From NCBI RefSeq assembly GCF_038150125.1, contig NZ_JBBVMF010000004.1, forward strand, positions 124,001 to 188,000: a stretch of 64,000 nucleotides of DNA, given 5' to 3'. Origin of the DNA: SW132 sp038150125 (lineage in GTDB: Bacteria; Bacteroidota; Rhodothermia; Balneolales; Balneolaceae). The notes below the pieces were generated by a model. That model made no database searches. It saw only the letters and a list, made by a program, of their open reading frames with translations, and had not been told where the DNA came from. Made by a program: the position numbers and the translations under genes. Shown here piece after piece: positions 27,031 to 36,101 of this stretch. Every line of letters starts with the position of its first letter. Position 1 is the first letter of the stretch.

Positions 27031-27837
27031 ACATCTAACAGAAAAAATGCCGATCCGCTTGATTTGAATGGAAATATTAATCACTCCGTGTGCCGGTGGA
27101 TATTTAGCCGGCTTTCGCTAGATGAACTTTGCCGGGCCGTGAAAGAGATCGGATTTTCAGCAATCGATTTGGTGGGGCCGGCTGAATGGGATATTCTGAA
27201 AGAACACGGAATCGATTCATCGATGTGTAATGGTGCGGAAATCAGCCTGGAAGAAGGATGGTGCGAGCCCGATTATCATAGCAAGCTTATTGAGAGCTAC
27301 ACAAAACACATAGATCTTGTGGCGGATGCAGGTTATAAAAATCTGATCTGTTTTACTGGCAACAAGCGTGGAATGGATGATGAAACGGGCCTTCAAAATT
27401 GTGTAGCCGGCCTGGAGCAGATTATGGGTCATGCTGAGCGCCGCGGCGTTATTATTCAGCTTGAACTGTTCAACAGTAAGGTCAATCATCCGGATTATAT
27501 GGCTGATAACTCACCATTTGGGGTTGAGCTTTGCAAGCGATTGGGATCACCCAACTTTAAGCTGCTGTACGATATTTATCACATGCAGATCAGTGAAGGC
27601 GATATCATACGAACGATCCGCCAGGACCACCAGTGGTTTGGCCACTACCATACGGCAGGCGTTCCCGGCCGCAATGAGATTGATGAAAGCCAGGAGCTCT
27701 ACTACCCGGCTATTATGAAAGCCATTGTTGATGTCGGATTTGATGGATACGTTGCACAAGAGTTTATTCCGACTCAGGAATCAACAGAAGAAAATTTAGC
27801 GATGTTGCGTGATGCTGTGAGACGGTGTGATGTTTAG
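27010..27837 (+). CDS. Hydroxypyruvate isomerase-family TIM-barrel protein (sugar phosphate isomerase/epimerase-like)
   Basis: 275 residues from TTG 27010 (ATG 27028 also in frame). The body begins LNGNINHSVCRWIF and contains CNGAEISLEEGW, NLICFTGNKRGMDDETGL, QLELFNSKVNHPDY, YDIYHMQISEGD, HYHTAGVPGRNEID and YVAQEFIPT. These hold the Glu, Asp, His and Glu metal ligands expected of xylose-isomerase-like barrels. Related proteins normally carry a Tat leader; here the leader lies upstream in another frame. As written, the protein would be cytoplasmic and start mid-leader. Real frameshift, homopolymer sequencing error and slippage are all possible. Confidence 0.85.
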   Translation: MCSLPSMTSNRKNADPLDLNGNINHSVCRWIFSRLSLDELCRAVKEIGFSAIDLVGPAEWDILKEHGIDSSMCNGAEISLEEGWCEPDYHSKLIESYTKHIDLVADAGYKNLICFTGNKRGMDDETGLQNCVAGLEQIMGHAERRGVIIQLELFNSKVNHPDYMADNSPFGVELCKRLGSPNFKLLYDIYHMQISEGDIIRTIRQDHQWFGHYHTAGVPGRNEIDESQELYYPAIMKAIVDVGFDGYVAQEFIPTQESTEENLAMLRDAVRRCDV

Positions 27838-27840
27838 AAT

Positions 27841-28200
27841 GAGGCTGAGGTTCTTTGTTGCTAAATTTCCTCAGCCTCAACCTATTCCGCAAAGGCAGCC
27901 CAACCTGCGACAACGAAAAGGTTACTGTAGGCTGAGGTTCTTTGTTTCGGCTCCCCTCAGCCTCAACCTTCTCCGAAAAGGCAGCCCATCATGCGACAAC
28001 GAAAAGATTACTGTAGGCTGAGGTTCTTTGTTACGGCTCCTCTCAGCCTCAACCTATTGTGATGTGGCAGCTAGCTTTATATCCGTTGATAAGACTACTA
28101 AGGCTGAGGTTCTTCGAATCAACCTCCCTCAGCCTCAACCTATTCCGCAAAGGCAGCCAATAACGCATCAAAACTAAAACTGCATAAGACTGATGTTCTT
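27841..28200. repeat. Tandem array of about 86-bp hairpin units
   Basis: GGCTGAGG occurs at 27843, 27930, 28016 and 28102 (spacing 87, 86, 86), with a degenerate fifth start near 28188. Each unit has GAGGCTGAGG/CCTCAGCCTC-type arms around a short AT-rich loop, followed by CAACC and an AAGGCAGCC stretch. The array fills the gap between two converging genes. Confidence 0.85.
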
Positions 28201-28219
28201 CGATGCAACACCCAAAAAA

Positions 28220-29296
28220 CTAATCCCCCATACAGATACCAATGTCACGGGCGGTTTGGATGGTGTCGCCATCTAATGGGACTAACTTCATTTTGTTTGC
28301 TACATCAGAAATAGGGATGCGTGTGATGCAGTTTTTTTGCATCACAATCAGTTTGTTGAAATCTTTCTGGGCAATGGCACGGATTGCAGCAGCTCCAAAC
28401 CTGAGGGAAATCAGCCGGTCGTATGTGCTGGGTGTACCGCCGCGCTGCAGGTGCCCAAGCACGATGGAGCGCGACTCTTTTCCCGTCTGTTCGCTCAGTG
28501 TTTTTGCTATATATTCGTCCGCACCTCCAAGCTGCTCAGACTGACCTAAAGTTTTACCTTTTACAAAGTGAGACTCGCCTTTTTCAACAGCGCCCTCAGC
28601 TACTACAACAATTGTGTACATGCGTCCGCGTGCTTCCCTGTCTTTTATTTTTCTGATGATCGGCTCAAACTCATATTCAACTTCGGGAATAAGGATCACA
28701 TCAGCTGAAGCTGAAAGGCCGGAGTGAAGGCCAATCCAGCCGGCATATCGTCCCATTACTTCTACAACCATAATCCGTTGATGAGACTCAGCCGTGGTTC
28801 TGAGTTTGTCGATCGCTTCGGTTGCTGTGGACACCGCGGTGTCGAACCCGAGCGTGACATCGCAGCCCCAGATATCGTTATCAATTGTTTTTGGGATTCC
28901 GACAATTCTGAGTCCTTTTTGTGTAAGTTTGTGAGCAATCTTCATCGATCCGTCGCCGCCAATAGCGATTAGCGCATCAACATTATGTTTTTTGAATACC
29001 TCAACTGCTTCATCAGACCGATCCTCAAGTCCCCAGCTGCCATCCTCTTTTTGGTAGGGCATTTGAAACGGATTTCCGCGATTGGCTGTGCCGAGAATGG
29101 TTCCGCCAAGCATAGTAATTCCTCTTACCTTATCCGCTGTAAGAGGAATGAATGGGTTATCGGAATAGAGAGATCCGTAGCCGTTTTTTATGCCAACGAC
29201 TTCCCAGCCTAAACGGTGAGCCGCCAGTGTTGCCGCCCTGATTGCTGCATTTAATCCCGGTGCATCGCCACCGCCCGTGTTGATAGCTATTTTCAT
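28220..29296 (-). CDS. pfkA: 6-phosphofructokinase (mixed-type signature)
   Basis: 358 residues. NTGGGDAPGLNAAIRA at the start, GGTILGTANRGNPF, GGDGSMKIAHKL, GIPKTIDNDIWGCDVTLGFD, VEVMGRYAGWI and LGHLQRGGTPS cover nucleotide, fructose-6-phosphate and catalytic sites. GGDGS (Gly) is the ATP-type residue while PKTIDND (Lys) is the residue seen in PPi-dependent enzymes. This Gly/Lys combination is known from some ATP-dependent group III enzymes of actinomycetes, so ATP use is likely but not certain. Phosphorylates fructose-6-phosphate in glycolysis. Confidence 0.93.
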   Translation of the reverse strand: MKIAINTGGGDAPGLNAAIRAATLAAHRLGWEVVGIKNGYGSLYSDNPFIPLTADKVRGITMLGGTILGTANRGNPFQMPYQKEDGSWGLEDRSDEAVEVFKKHNVDALIAIGGDGSMKIAHKLTQKGLRIVGIPKTIDNDIWGCDVTLGFDTAVSTATEAIDKLRTTAESHQRIMVVEVMGRYAGWIGLHSGLSASADVILIPEVEYEFEPIIRKIKDREARGRMYTIVVVAEGAVEKGESHFVKGKTLGQSEQLGGADEYIAKTLSEQTGKESRSIVLGHLQRGGTPSTYDRLISLRFGAAAIRAIAQKDFNKLIVMQKNCITRIPISDVANKMKLVPLDGDTIQTARDIGICMGD

Positions 29297-29523
29297 AAAA
29301 AGATGTTTGTGATTGAAGTAGATTTAGATCAATTCAAAATAGGAATACTAAAGATGATGTTAAGAGAAAACTTTCAATTGGCTGTAGTGAGGTTGAAAAT
29401 TTAAGCATAATGTAGACAGTAAATGACTCTTAGATGCCATCTAAGAGTCAAAACGGAGGAAACAAAGAGGGATCAGTTATTATCGATGTGAACTAAATGT
29501 TTCATTCAAATTCCGGAGAAGTT

Positions 29524-30612
29524 ATGAACAATACAAAAATAGTAACAACTTTCATTGTGGTGACAAGTATATGTCTGATTGCTTTTATAGTATCTTCATG
29601 TAACGAATCACAAAGCACCATTTCTGATACAATATCCCAGCAGGAGTTCTCTCCTGAAGCCTCCGAACTGGTTGTAAAAGGGGGGGGCAATCTTGTGGAA
29701 GTCACAACAGGACACGATCATGATGCAAACCTGCACACATTTGATCTGAATATTGATAAAGTTCCAGAGGGTTGGACTCGTTTTCAATTGACAAATGCTA
29801 CGCACGCAGATCATTTCTTTCTGCTGTATGAAGTTCCAGAGGCAGCAATAGACGCTGCATCGAATGCAAATCAGTCTGTATTGGACCACTGGTATGATAC
29901 GGTCACATACCCATTTCAGACAGAGTGGAATCCGTATTTCGAAGGATCGATAGGGTGGGGTACATTCGTAAATAATCTGTTCGGAGCCGTATTGAGTTCG
30001 GCACCGTGGTTTCCCGACGCAGTCATCATGGGAGGTCCCGGAATTACCGCGGCCGGCACCACGTCACAAACGACTGTCTACCTTGAAGAAGGTCTTTATA
30101 TTGCCGAATGTTACGTTAAAGATGAAAATGGTGAGTTTCATTCTTTTAACGGTATGCTTGCGATGCTGGAAGTAACTGGTGAAACGTCCAAAGAGCGTGA
30201 ACCGAGAGCTACGATGAAAGTTTCAATCTCATCTCAGCAAGGTATCGAACACCCGGAATCTGTGCGGCCAGGTAAGCATACGGTTGCTATAAATTACGAA
30301 GATCAGGCCATTTATGGTCATTTAGTTGGTCATAACGTGCAACTGGTTCGTTTTGATGACGGGTATGATTCGGCACTTTTGAGCGAGCTGGAAGCATGGA
30401 TGGATTGGTCTGATCCGGATGCGTTTATTGATAATTCACCGGAAGGAACCACGTTTCTTGGTGGAGCCATGGAGATGACGGAAGGAAGTACGGCATACTA
30501 CACTGTTAATTTAAAGCCCGGAACCTACGCATGGATTGCGGAGGTGCCAGACGCGTCTGAAAAAAATATGCTAAAAACGTTTTCTGTTCCTTTTGGCAGA
30601 AATATGAAGTAG
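29524..30612 (+). CDS. Lipoprotein with duplicated beta domain
   Basis: 362 residues from ATG 29524, supported by GGAGAA seven bases upstream. Lipoprotein signal ending IAFIVSSC-NESQS. Two similar halves follow. Each has a line such as HADHFFLLYEVPE or GHNVQLVRFDDG, an acidic/aromatic middle (LDHWYD; LEAWMDW), a glycine-rich segment (IMGGPG; FLGGAM) and a closing strand pair TTVYLEEGLYIAECYV or YYTVNLKPGTYAWIAEV. This resembles a tandem cupredoxin-like or immunoglobulin-like fold without visible copper ligands. No function assigned. Confidence 0.8.
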   Translation: MNNTKIVTTFIVVTSICLIAFIVSSCNESQSTISDTISQQEFSPEASELVVKGGGNLVEVTTGHDHDANLHTFDLNIDKVPEGWTRFQLTNATHADHFFLLYEVPEAAIDAASNANQSVLDHWYDTVTYPFQTEWNPYFEGSIGWGTFVNNLFGAVLSSAPWFPDAVIMGGPGITAAGTTSQTTVYLEEGLYIAECYVKDENGEFHSFNGMLAMLEVTGETSKEREPRATMKVSISSQQGIEHPESVRPGKHTVAINYEDQAIYGHLVGHNVQLVRFDDGYDSALLSELEAWMDWSDPDAFIDNSPEGTTFLGGAMEMTEGSTAYYTVNLKPGTYAWIAEVPDASEKNMLKTFSVPFGRNMK

Positions 30613-30621
30613 TAATTATTA

Positions 30622-30668
30622 AAAAATAGAGCCTGTCGGTTACTAGATCGGCAGGCTCCATTTTTTTG
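30622..30668. terminator. Bidirectional rho-independent terminator
   Basis: A run of A, then GAGCCTG(T/C)CGG ... CGGCAGGCTC with a 9-base loop, then seven T. It has T-runs on both strands and sits between the converging lipoprotein and regulator genes. Confidence 0.9.
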
Positions 30669-30766
30669 ATATTCAATCAACAAATAAATAGATCTTTCGA
30701 ATGTACTTTTCCTGCCTTAAATCAAAGCGGAGAACAATTCCTGCGATCAACAAAAAAGAGCGAAAA

Positions 30767-33157
30767 TCAGTCAAACTTAATGTTTTTATTTAGATCGTGC
30801 CTGACCATTTGTTTAAATCTTGGGTGATCTCTAATAGAATCAAAAATAGGATCGACATATGTTCGATTAATTCTGAAGTTTATTCTGTTTTCAAGATTTT
30901 CCAATACTTCATCAGTTTGGCCGATAAGTAGTAAAGAATACAATGTAGGAGGATTGGGGAGAGGATTTTCATTAATACTTTGAAGAGTTTTTGCCTTGTT
31001 GCCCATAGCAGCAAAAACGACGGTTTCTTTCCACCCGGTGTTGGCTCCCCAGATTTCATCTAAAATAGAACTACCTCGCTCAATCATGGAGATAGCTTCC
31101 TCGTCCTGTCCATTGTTGAATAGCTCCTGGCTTTTTTTAAGCAGAGCAAGACTCAGGTGTTTTTTAGTTATTGGGTTAGGACTGCCGAGATTGATAGAAG
31201 TCTCAAGCTCCAGGATCGCTTTTTCATATTTTCTTGCGCAATAGTAGGTATATCCTAATCCGTGATGAGCGTACCAGGATAATGGGTCAACTGCTACCGC
31301 TTTTTCCATATGGATCAAAGCTTCTTCAATATTTCCCTGAAATAACAGATGAAAACCATACCCTCGTCTTACATCACTATTATTGGGATTTAATGATAAT
31401 GCTTTTAAAAACTTGTCTTCACTTTGCTCCCAGTCGCTGTGAATGCGCTGGTATATGATGGCTTGCGCAAGGTATGCTTCGACGACGTTTGGATTAATAG
31501 AAATTGCCTTGTTTGCTGATTGAAGAGACAAATCTGCAGCTTGTCTTAATTTTATTCCTTCAACTCCAACCACATTAAACTCAAGTGTGGATAAAAGGCC
31601 CGCATAATAGTAAGCAAGGGCAAGACTACCATGGGCCGGGGCAAATGTTGAATCAACTAAAATAGATTCCTTGAATAAATCGATTGATTCCATGATACCT
31701 TCAGGCTCATGAATATCCAGCAAGTGTTTAGCTTGTAAGTAGATCTGGTAAGCGAAATCATCTACGTTTTGATTAGGAGAGTACTCGGAATTTTCATGCG
31801 GTATGAGCTCTGTTTGCAAAGCATTTGCAATTCTCGCCGCAACTTCACTCTGGATATCAAGGATGTTCTCAATTTTTCGGTCATAAGTATCTCCCCAAAG
31901 ATGCCGGTCCGTTTCCGCATCAATCAGTTGTGCAGTTATACGCACTTCATCCCAATGCCGCTGGACACTTCCTTCAACGACTGAAGAAACCCCAAGCTCT
32001 CGGGCAATTTCCTGAATACTTTTATCGGAATTCTGGTACCGCATAACAGATGTACGCGATGTAACAGACAAATCAGCAACACGGGCCAACTTTGAGAGAA
32101 TTTCTTCTGTGATTCCAAGGCTAAAATAGTCGGTACTATCCGGAGAGTTTATATACGTAAATGGAAGAACCGCAACTGATTTGTCCCCGGCCTGAAACGC
32201 AGATTCCTGGTTGAAAATATTTCTTCCAATGAACCACGCTATCAGAGCAATCGTCAATAGGATTAGAGTGTATCTGAATAGTGTTGTATTGCTGCGATCA
32301 GCACTGGCTTCAGATCGCTTGTGGAGCATGTTTTTGGAATTTGCATCGGTGTTCTGACGGTCACTCTTATTTCCTTCTTCATCTGAGGAAGAGGAGCTCT
32401 TGGTTTTATTGGTTTCAGCCCGTTGATTAGCTGAGTGAATGGTTGAGAGACTTTTTACGTAGCGTGTCAGGTCTTGTGATGGATTTGAATCCAAATCCGA
32501 TCTGAGGCGTTCGGCATACTTTTCATATACCTGCTTTGCTTTGTCGGGCCGTCCGGTAGCGACCAGAAACTCAATAAAACGGTGATGGTCCGTTTCTGAG
32601 TAAGGCGTTAAATTAGCTGCTTCTTGTGCATATTGGTTGGCAATATCGAGATGCCCTGATTCTTTCTCCTTTACGGCGAGCTTCCAGCATAGTTTGCGAT
32701 ACTCGTCTTTTAAACTCTCGCGTTTTCCATCAAGCCAGTCCTGAAAATCATTTGACACATGATCTACATGGAAACCGGCGAGAAGTTCACCTTTATAGAG
32801 ACTATATGCCTCGTATAGATCATTTTGATTAAGTGATTTTTGAAAAGCAAGAGCGTCACACCAAATCAAATCTGTGTTTGCCTGTATTTCCTCTGACCCT
32901 CGATTTAAGACCACATCTTTACCGAGAGCTTCCCGAATATGGTATAGAATATTGCTCAGTGAATTTCGGGCGCTTTTTTGACCTGAGTCTGGCCACAACA
33001 TGGCCAGCAAATTATCTCTCCGATGATATCCATGTGGTTTAACTAAGACAAGGTAAGCAAGAAGTGAGATTCTCTTGGCTCCTTTTGGAACCGATTGATC
33101 AAGAGTGTGATCCTCTTTTCGAATTCTTAAAGGGCCCAGTAACTGAAGTTTGATCAT
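30767..33157 (-). CDS. Membrane-anchored SARP/BTAD regulator with TolB-like and TPR domains
   Basis: 796 residues from ATG 33157 (MIKLQLLGPLRI), preferred over 33229 since the family begins with this strand. An OmpR-like winged helix occupies about 1-95 (LLAYLVLVKPHGYHRRDNLL; ARNSLSNILYHIREAL). A BTAD helical domain runs to about 245, then a Ser/Lys/Asp-rich linker and one transmembrane helix (LILLTIALIAWFIGRNIF, about 300-318). Next is a TolB-like N-domain (SVAVLPFTYINSPDSTDYFS, GITEEILSKLARV, GVSSVVEGSVQR). The C-terminal 330 residues are TPR repeats (e.g. KYEKAILELETSINLGSP). DNA binding would occur at the membrane. Target genes unknown; the nearest candidate is the convergent lipoprotein. 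Confidence 0.88.
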   Translation of the reverse strand: MIKLQLLGPLRIRKEDHTLDQSVPKGAKRISLLAYLVLVKPHGYHRRDNLLAMLWPDSGQKSARNSLSNILYHIREALGKDVVLNRGSEEIQANTDLIWCDALAFQKSLNQNDLYEAYSLYKGELLAGFHVDHVSNDFQDWLDGKRESLKDEYRKLCWKLAVKEKESGHLDIANQYAQEAANLTPYSETDHHRFIEFLVATGRPDKAKQVYEKYAERLRSDLDSNPSQDLTRYVKSLSTIHSANQRAETNKTKSSSSSDEEGNKSDRQNTDANSKNMLHKRSEASADRSNTTLFRYTLILLTIALIAWFIGRNIFNQESAFQAGDKSVAVLPFTYINSPDSTDYFSLGITEEILSKLARVADLSVTSRTSVMRYQNSDKSIQEIARELGVSSVVEGSVQRHWDEVRITAQLIDAETDRHLWGDTYDRKIENILDIQSEVAARIANALQTELIPHENSEYSPNQNVDDFAYQIYLQAKHLLDIHEPEGIMESIDLFKESILVDSTFAPAHGSLALAYYYAGLLSTLEFNVVGVEGIKLRQAADLSLQSANKAISINPNVVEAYLAQAIIYQRIHSDWEQSEDKFLKALSLNPNNSDVRRGYGFHLLFQGNIEEALIHMEKAVAVDPLSWYAHHGLGYTYYCARKYEKAILELETSINLGSPNPITKKHLSLALLKKSQELFNNGQDEEAISMIERGSSILDEIWGANTGWKETVVFAAMGNKAKTLQSINENPLPNPPTLYSLLLIGQTDEVLENLENRINFRINRTYVDPIFDSIRDHPRFKQMVRHDLNKNIKFD

Positions 33158-33582
33158 ATCGGTGTGGCTGATCTCCTGTTCAATGTTAATTAACAAAAGA
33201 TGAGTGAATAGTGGAAGGAATATTCTCAATGACTACGAGATGTCCAATATATTTTGCAATTCCTGAAGAAATACGCTTAAAATTAAGTGTCGGAAACTCA
33301 ATTAATTATCAATAATTAAGGAGGCTGTCGCTAAAATTTTAAAAAAATATTGATAGAACAGCTAATGAGATGATCAGTGGCTGGATAAATTCTTTGAAAA
33401 AGAAAGGGTTTAAAAAAGAGTATTAATTGTTGAAATAATAATGAAATACTGCAATCTGTTAAGCCAGACTCTTGTATTTTAAGAGTCTTTATTTGTTATT
33501 GATCGCACATTGTTTTGGATTCGACCAATTAAAAGCTATAATAAATAAAATCAGTAATTGAACGTCTTAAAAAGGGGATGAC
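33158..33582. other. Gene-free AT-rich spacer between divergent genes
   Basis: It should contain the divergent promoters of the membrane regulator and the cupin gene. I see no clear hairpin or repeat in it. Confidence 0.4.
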
Positions 33583-33879
33583 ATGACAATCAACGAGATC
33601 AAAGAACAGCTGAAAGATGCGGATAAACCGGTAGCCAAATCATTTCACGTGGGTGAAAAGTTTAAGGTTTTGCTGTTCGGATTCAATAAAGGAATGAAAC
33701 TTGAAGACCATAAAGCAAAACATCCGACTAAATTACTTGTGCTTGAGGGTGACCTCATCTATCATATGGAAAAGAAAGACATTCGCCTGAAACAGTACGA
33801 TGAAATCGATATTCCGGCCAACGTGACACACTCGCTTGGAGCACTAAAGGAGAGTCTTGTGTTATTGACACAGGGGTGA
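33583..33879 (+). CDS. Small cupin-domain protein
   Basis: 98 residues forming one cupin barrel. KVLLFGFNKGMKLEDHKAKH is motif 1 with two His, LLVLEGDLIYHMEKKDIRLK lies between the motifs, and YDEIDIPANVTHSLGALKES is motif 2 with one His. ATG has an AAAAGGGG site upstream. The function cannot be deduced; such stand-alone cupins often bind a metal. Confidence 0.88.
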   Translation: MTINEIKEQLKDADKPVAKSFHVGEKFKVLLFGFNKGMKLEDHKAKHPTKLLVLEGDLIYHMEKKDIRLKQYDEIDIPANVTHSLGALKESLVLLTQG

Positions 33880-34111
33880 TGTGTTGGTCTGGTATGTGAG
33901 ATTATTACCGTCATCGCGGACCCCGAACCGCGATCTCCCATTTTTGTAACGGGGAAGGATTTGCCGGTGTCAGATGTACAGTTCAAACGAGTAAGGGATA
34001 TGCCGGCTCAAGTCCCGGATGAGCAAAAAAGTGAACCCAACGACCTGGTTTGCACAAATAACAAAAAGACACCCCAACCCAATGAGGTGCCTTTCTGGGA
34101 ACTTGAAGAGG

Positions 34112-34537
34112 CTATGATGCTGTGTTGTCGAACAGATCTTTATTGACGATTAAGATCAGCGGGATCGCAAACAGCCAGTGGCGAACCATCGATCCGATGG
34201 CCATGTCCACACCCATATTAAGCCCGGCAACTCCCGCACCCAGCAACGGGAACATGAAGAACCAGACCAGGGCGATGGTTTCACCTGTCATGAAAATGAA
34301 TGGGCGAAGCCAGTTTGGGCCTATCAGCGATGGTGCTATACCAGAGTAAAGGACCGCCAATAATATACCGTTGCTGTAGTGGCCAAATACCCCGTAAGCC
34401 AGTCCAAGGCCTGTTTTTTCTCCCAGGAGGGCAGGAATATCCCACCACCCCGAGCCTGAAATTAATCCAAAGATGTCGAATAATACTGTTCCGGCAATGC
34501 CGGCTAATATTGCTTTTGTCCAGTTGATTTTATGCAT
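34112..34537 (-). CDS. Four-helix membrane protein of unknown function
   Basis: 141 residues with about four hydrophobic helices (KAILAGIAGTVLFDIFGL; NGILLAVLYSGIAPSLIG; FIFMTGETIALVWFFMFP; HWLFAIPLILIV). A GGAGG ribosome-binding site lies eight bases before ATG 34537 and overlaps the end of the CMD gene 13 bases upstream. The two are probably co-transcribed. Similar small proteins with a GxxGT first helix are common next to redox genes; no precise family named. Confidence 0.75.
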   Translation of the reverse strand: MHKINWTKAILAGIAGTVLFDIFGLISGSGWWDIPALLGEKTGLGLAYGVFGHYSNGILLAVLYSGIAPSLIGPNWLRPFIFMTGETIALVWFFMFPLLGAGVAGLNMGVDMAIGSMVRHWLFAIPLILIVNKDLFDNTAS

Positions 34538-34549
34538 GGTTATCCTCCG

Positions 34550-35107
34550 TTAAACAGTTTGTGGTTCAGTTCGGTCCAGGGTAGGTGCTTCCGGAAAATC
34601 GACCGGAATCTGCGTGACATTATGCAAGAGATTGGTTGTTGTTTTTTCGCCAACATTCAGAATAACATCCACCAGGTTCTCTTTTGTATAGCCTGCATCA
34701 AAAAATACCCGGAGAACATCATCAGAAATGACGCCCCTGTTGCCTGTGATAGCTTTAGTGAGTTTTACTATAGCATCAAGTTTCCCGTTGAACCCCGCTG
34801 TTCCTTTACGCAACTCTATGGTTTGATCTTCTGTAAACCCGTTCATTTTACCCAGTTGAGTATGAGCGGCCTGGCAGTACACGCACCCGTTTACCTGGCT
34901 GACAATGAGGTTGATCGCCTCTTTTTCTTTGTTACTTAGAGAGGTTTTGCCGTTAGCAAACGAGAGGTATCTTGCAGGCGTGTTGTCAGACAGCGCATAG
35001 GTTGCATAAATATTAGGAACAAACCCGAGTTTGGATTCAAGATCATCAAAGATGGCTCGGTTTTGTTCAGTTACATCGTTTTTTATCGGAACATTAAATG
35101 GTCTCAT
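34550..35107 (-). CDS. Carboxymuconolactone decarboxylase (AhpD-like) family protein
   Basis: 185 residues. KLGFVPNIYATYALSDNTPA at about 27-46, KEKEAINLIVSQVNGCVYCQAAH with the CxxCxxxH redox motif near 82-88, then TAGFNGKLDAIVKLTKAI. This is the AhpD/CMD fold of thiol peroxidase-like proteins. It lies downstream of a broken AraC regulator and upstream of a membrane protein, likely one operon. Confidence 0.93.
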   Translation of the reverse strand: MRPFNVPIKNDVTEQNRAIFDDLESKLGFVPNIYATYALSDNTPARYLSFANGKTSLSNKEKEAINLIVSQVNGCVYCQAAHTQLGKMNGFTEDQTIELRKGTAGFNGKLDAIVKLTKAITGNRGVISDDVLRVFFDAGYTKENLVDVILNVGEKTTTNLLHNVTQIPVDFPEAPTLDRTEPQTV

Positions 35108-35209
35108 GGTTTTGTTGGTTTATGAGTTGTTTGTTTAATTCACTCATAAACTACCTGATGTAAGACCGTTAAAAAATGGCAGGACGTCACCCGCTATTGT
35201 CAATACTTC

Positions 35210-36051
35210 CTATTGTGGGATGACTGCTTTGTTATTCTTAAACTCAGTCGTGGTGGTTCCGGTCTGTTTCTTGAAAAGCTTGCTAAATTGGGCCGGATCA
35301 TCATATCCAAGCTCAAGACCGATTTGTTTTGAGGATTTGTCGGTATACAGAAGCATTCGTTTTGCTACGAGGATGACCCGGTTATGAATCACCTCAAGGG
35401 GAGTGTATTCTGAATTTTTGCTGAAGACATTCGCGATGGTTTTTGGAGATTTGAATAGAAGATCAGCATAGTCCGCCACCTTCTTTTTGTTTTGTAATGT
35501 TCTTCAACTTGTACGTTGTAATGCCTTATCAGGTCAATTTCTGTTTGATTGTCGCCATTTTGAACAATCTGGTTATTCGCCATACGGGTACAGCGAATGA
35601 TGAACCGTTTCAACAAAATGCGCAGCATCTCTTCCTGTCCCGTATCATGGATGTCGAACTCTTCAGATAATACACTGAAAAGCGTTCGAAGTGTTGATGA
35701 TTCACTGTCAGACAAATCGAGGATTGGGGTAAAATCTGATCCAAAAAACAGAAGTCCATTACAGCTAACTTCGCTGTCATTTGTATGAATACAGTAAAAT
35801 TCCCGGTTGAAAAGAAGAAATTTCAAATCTGATTCAGAATTGTCAAATCGTAAATTGTACATGTAGGTAGTACACAATATACTGGAATGCTGGAGGGTGA
35901 TTTGCCTCCCATCAACATGAAATATCATTGGCTTACCTTCATCATTCCAGATAAACATGAGAGGTTTTTTTGATTCCACTATGTCTGATGGAAATTCTGT
36001 TGAAATGGCAAAAAATGATCCATAACGGGAGTCCTCAAAAAATTTTATCAT
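35210..36051 (-). pseudogene. AraC-family transcriptional regulator, split by a frameshift
   Basis: The N-terminal ligand-binding half (36051 down to about 35490; MIKFFEDSRYGSFFAIS ... EIDLIRHYNVQVEEHYKTK) and the C-terminal AraC helix-turn-helix half (ADYADLLFKSPKTIANVF, SSKQIGLELGYDDPAQFSKL, FKKQTGTTTTEFK) are in different frames. They join if one A is added to the A5 run at 35484-35488 (minus-strand sense), giving ...HYKTKKKVADYADLLF. Total length then matches the family (about 280). Either the gene is inactivated or the base is a homopolymer sequencing error. It likely controls the AhpD-like gene downstream. Confidence 0.85.
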
Positions 36052-36101
36052 ACTGCTTTGCCGGCTTTATTAAGTAAATGCCAATAGCTGCGTATTTATC
36101 A

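Noticed and set aside
27841..28200. CRISPR array
   Set aside because: The units are repeated over their full length, so there are no unique spacers, and no cas genes lie nearby.
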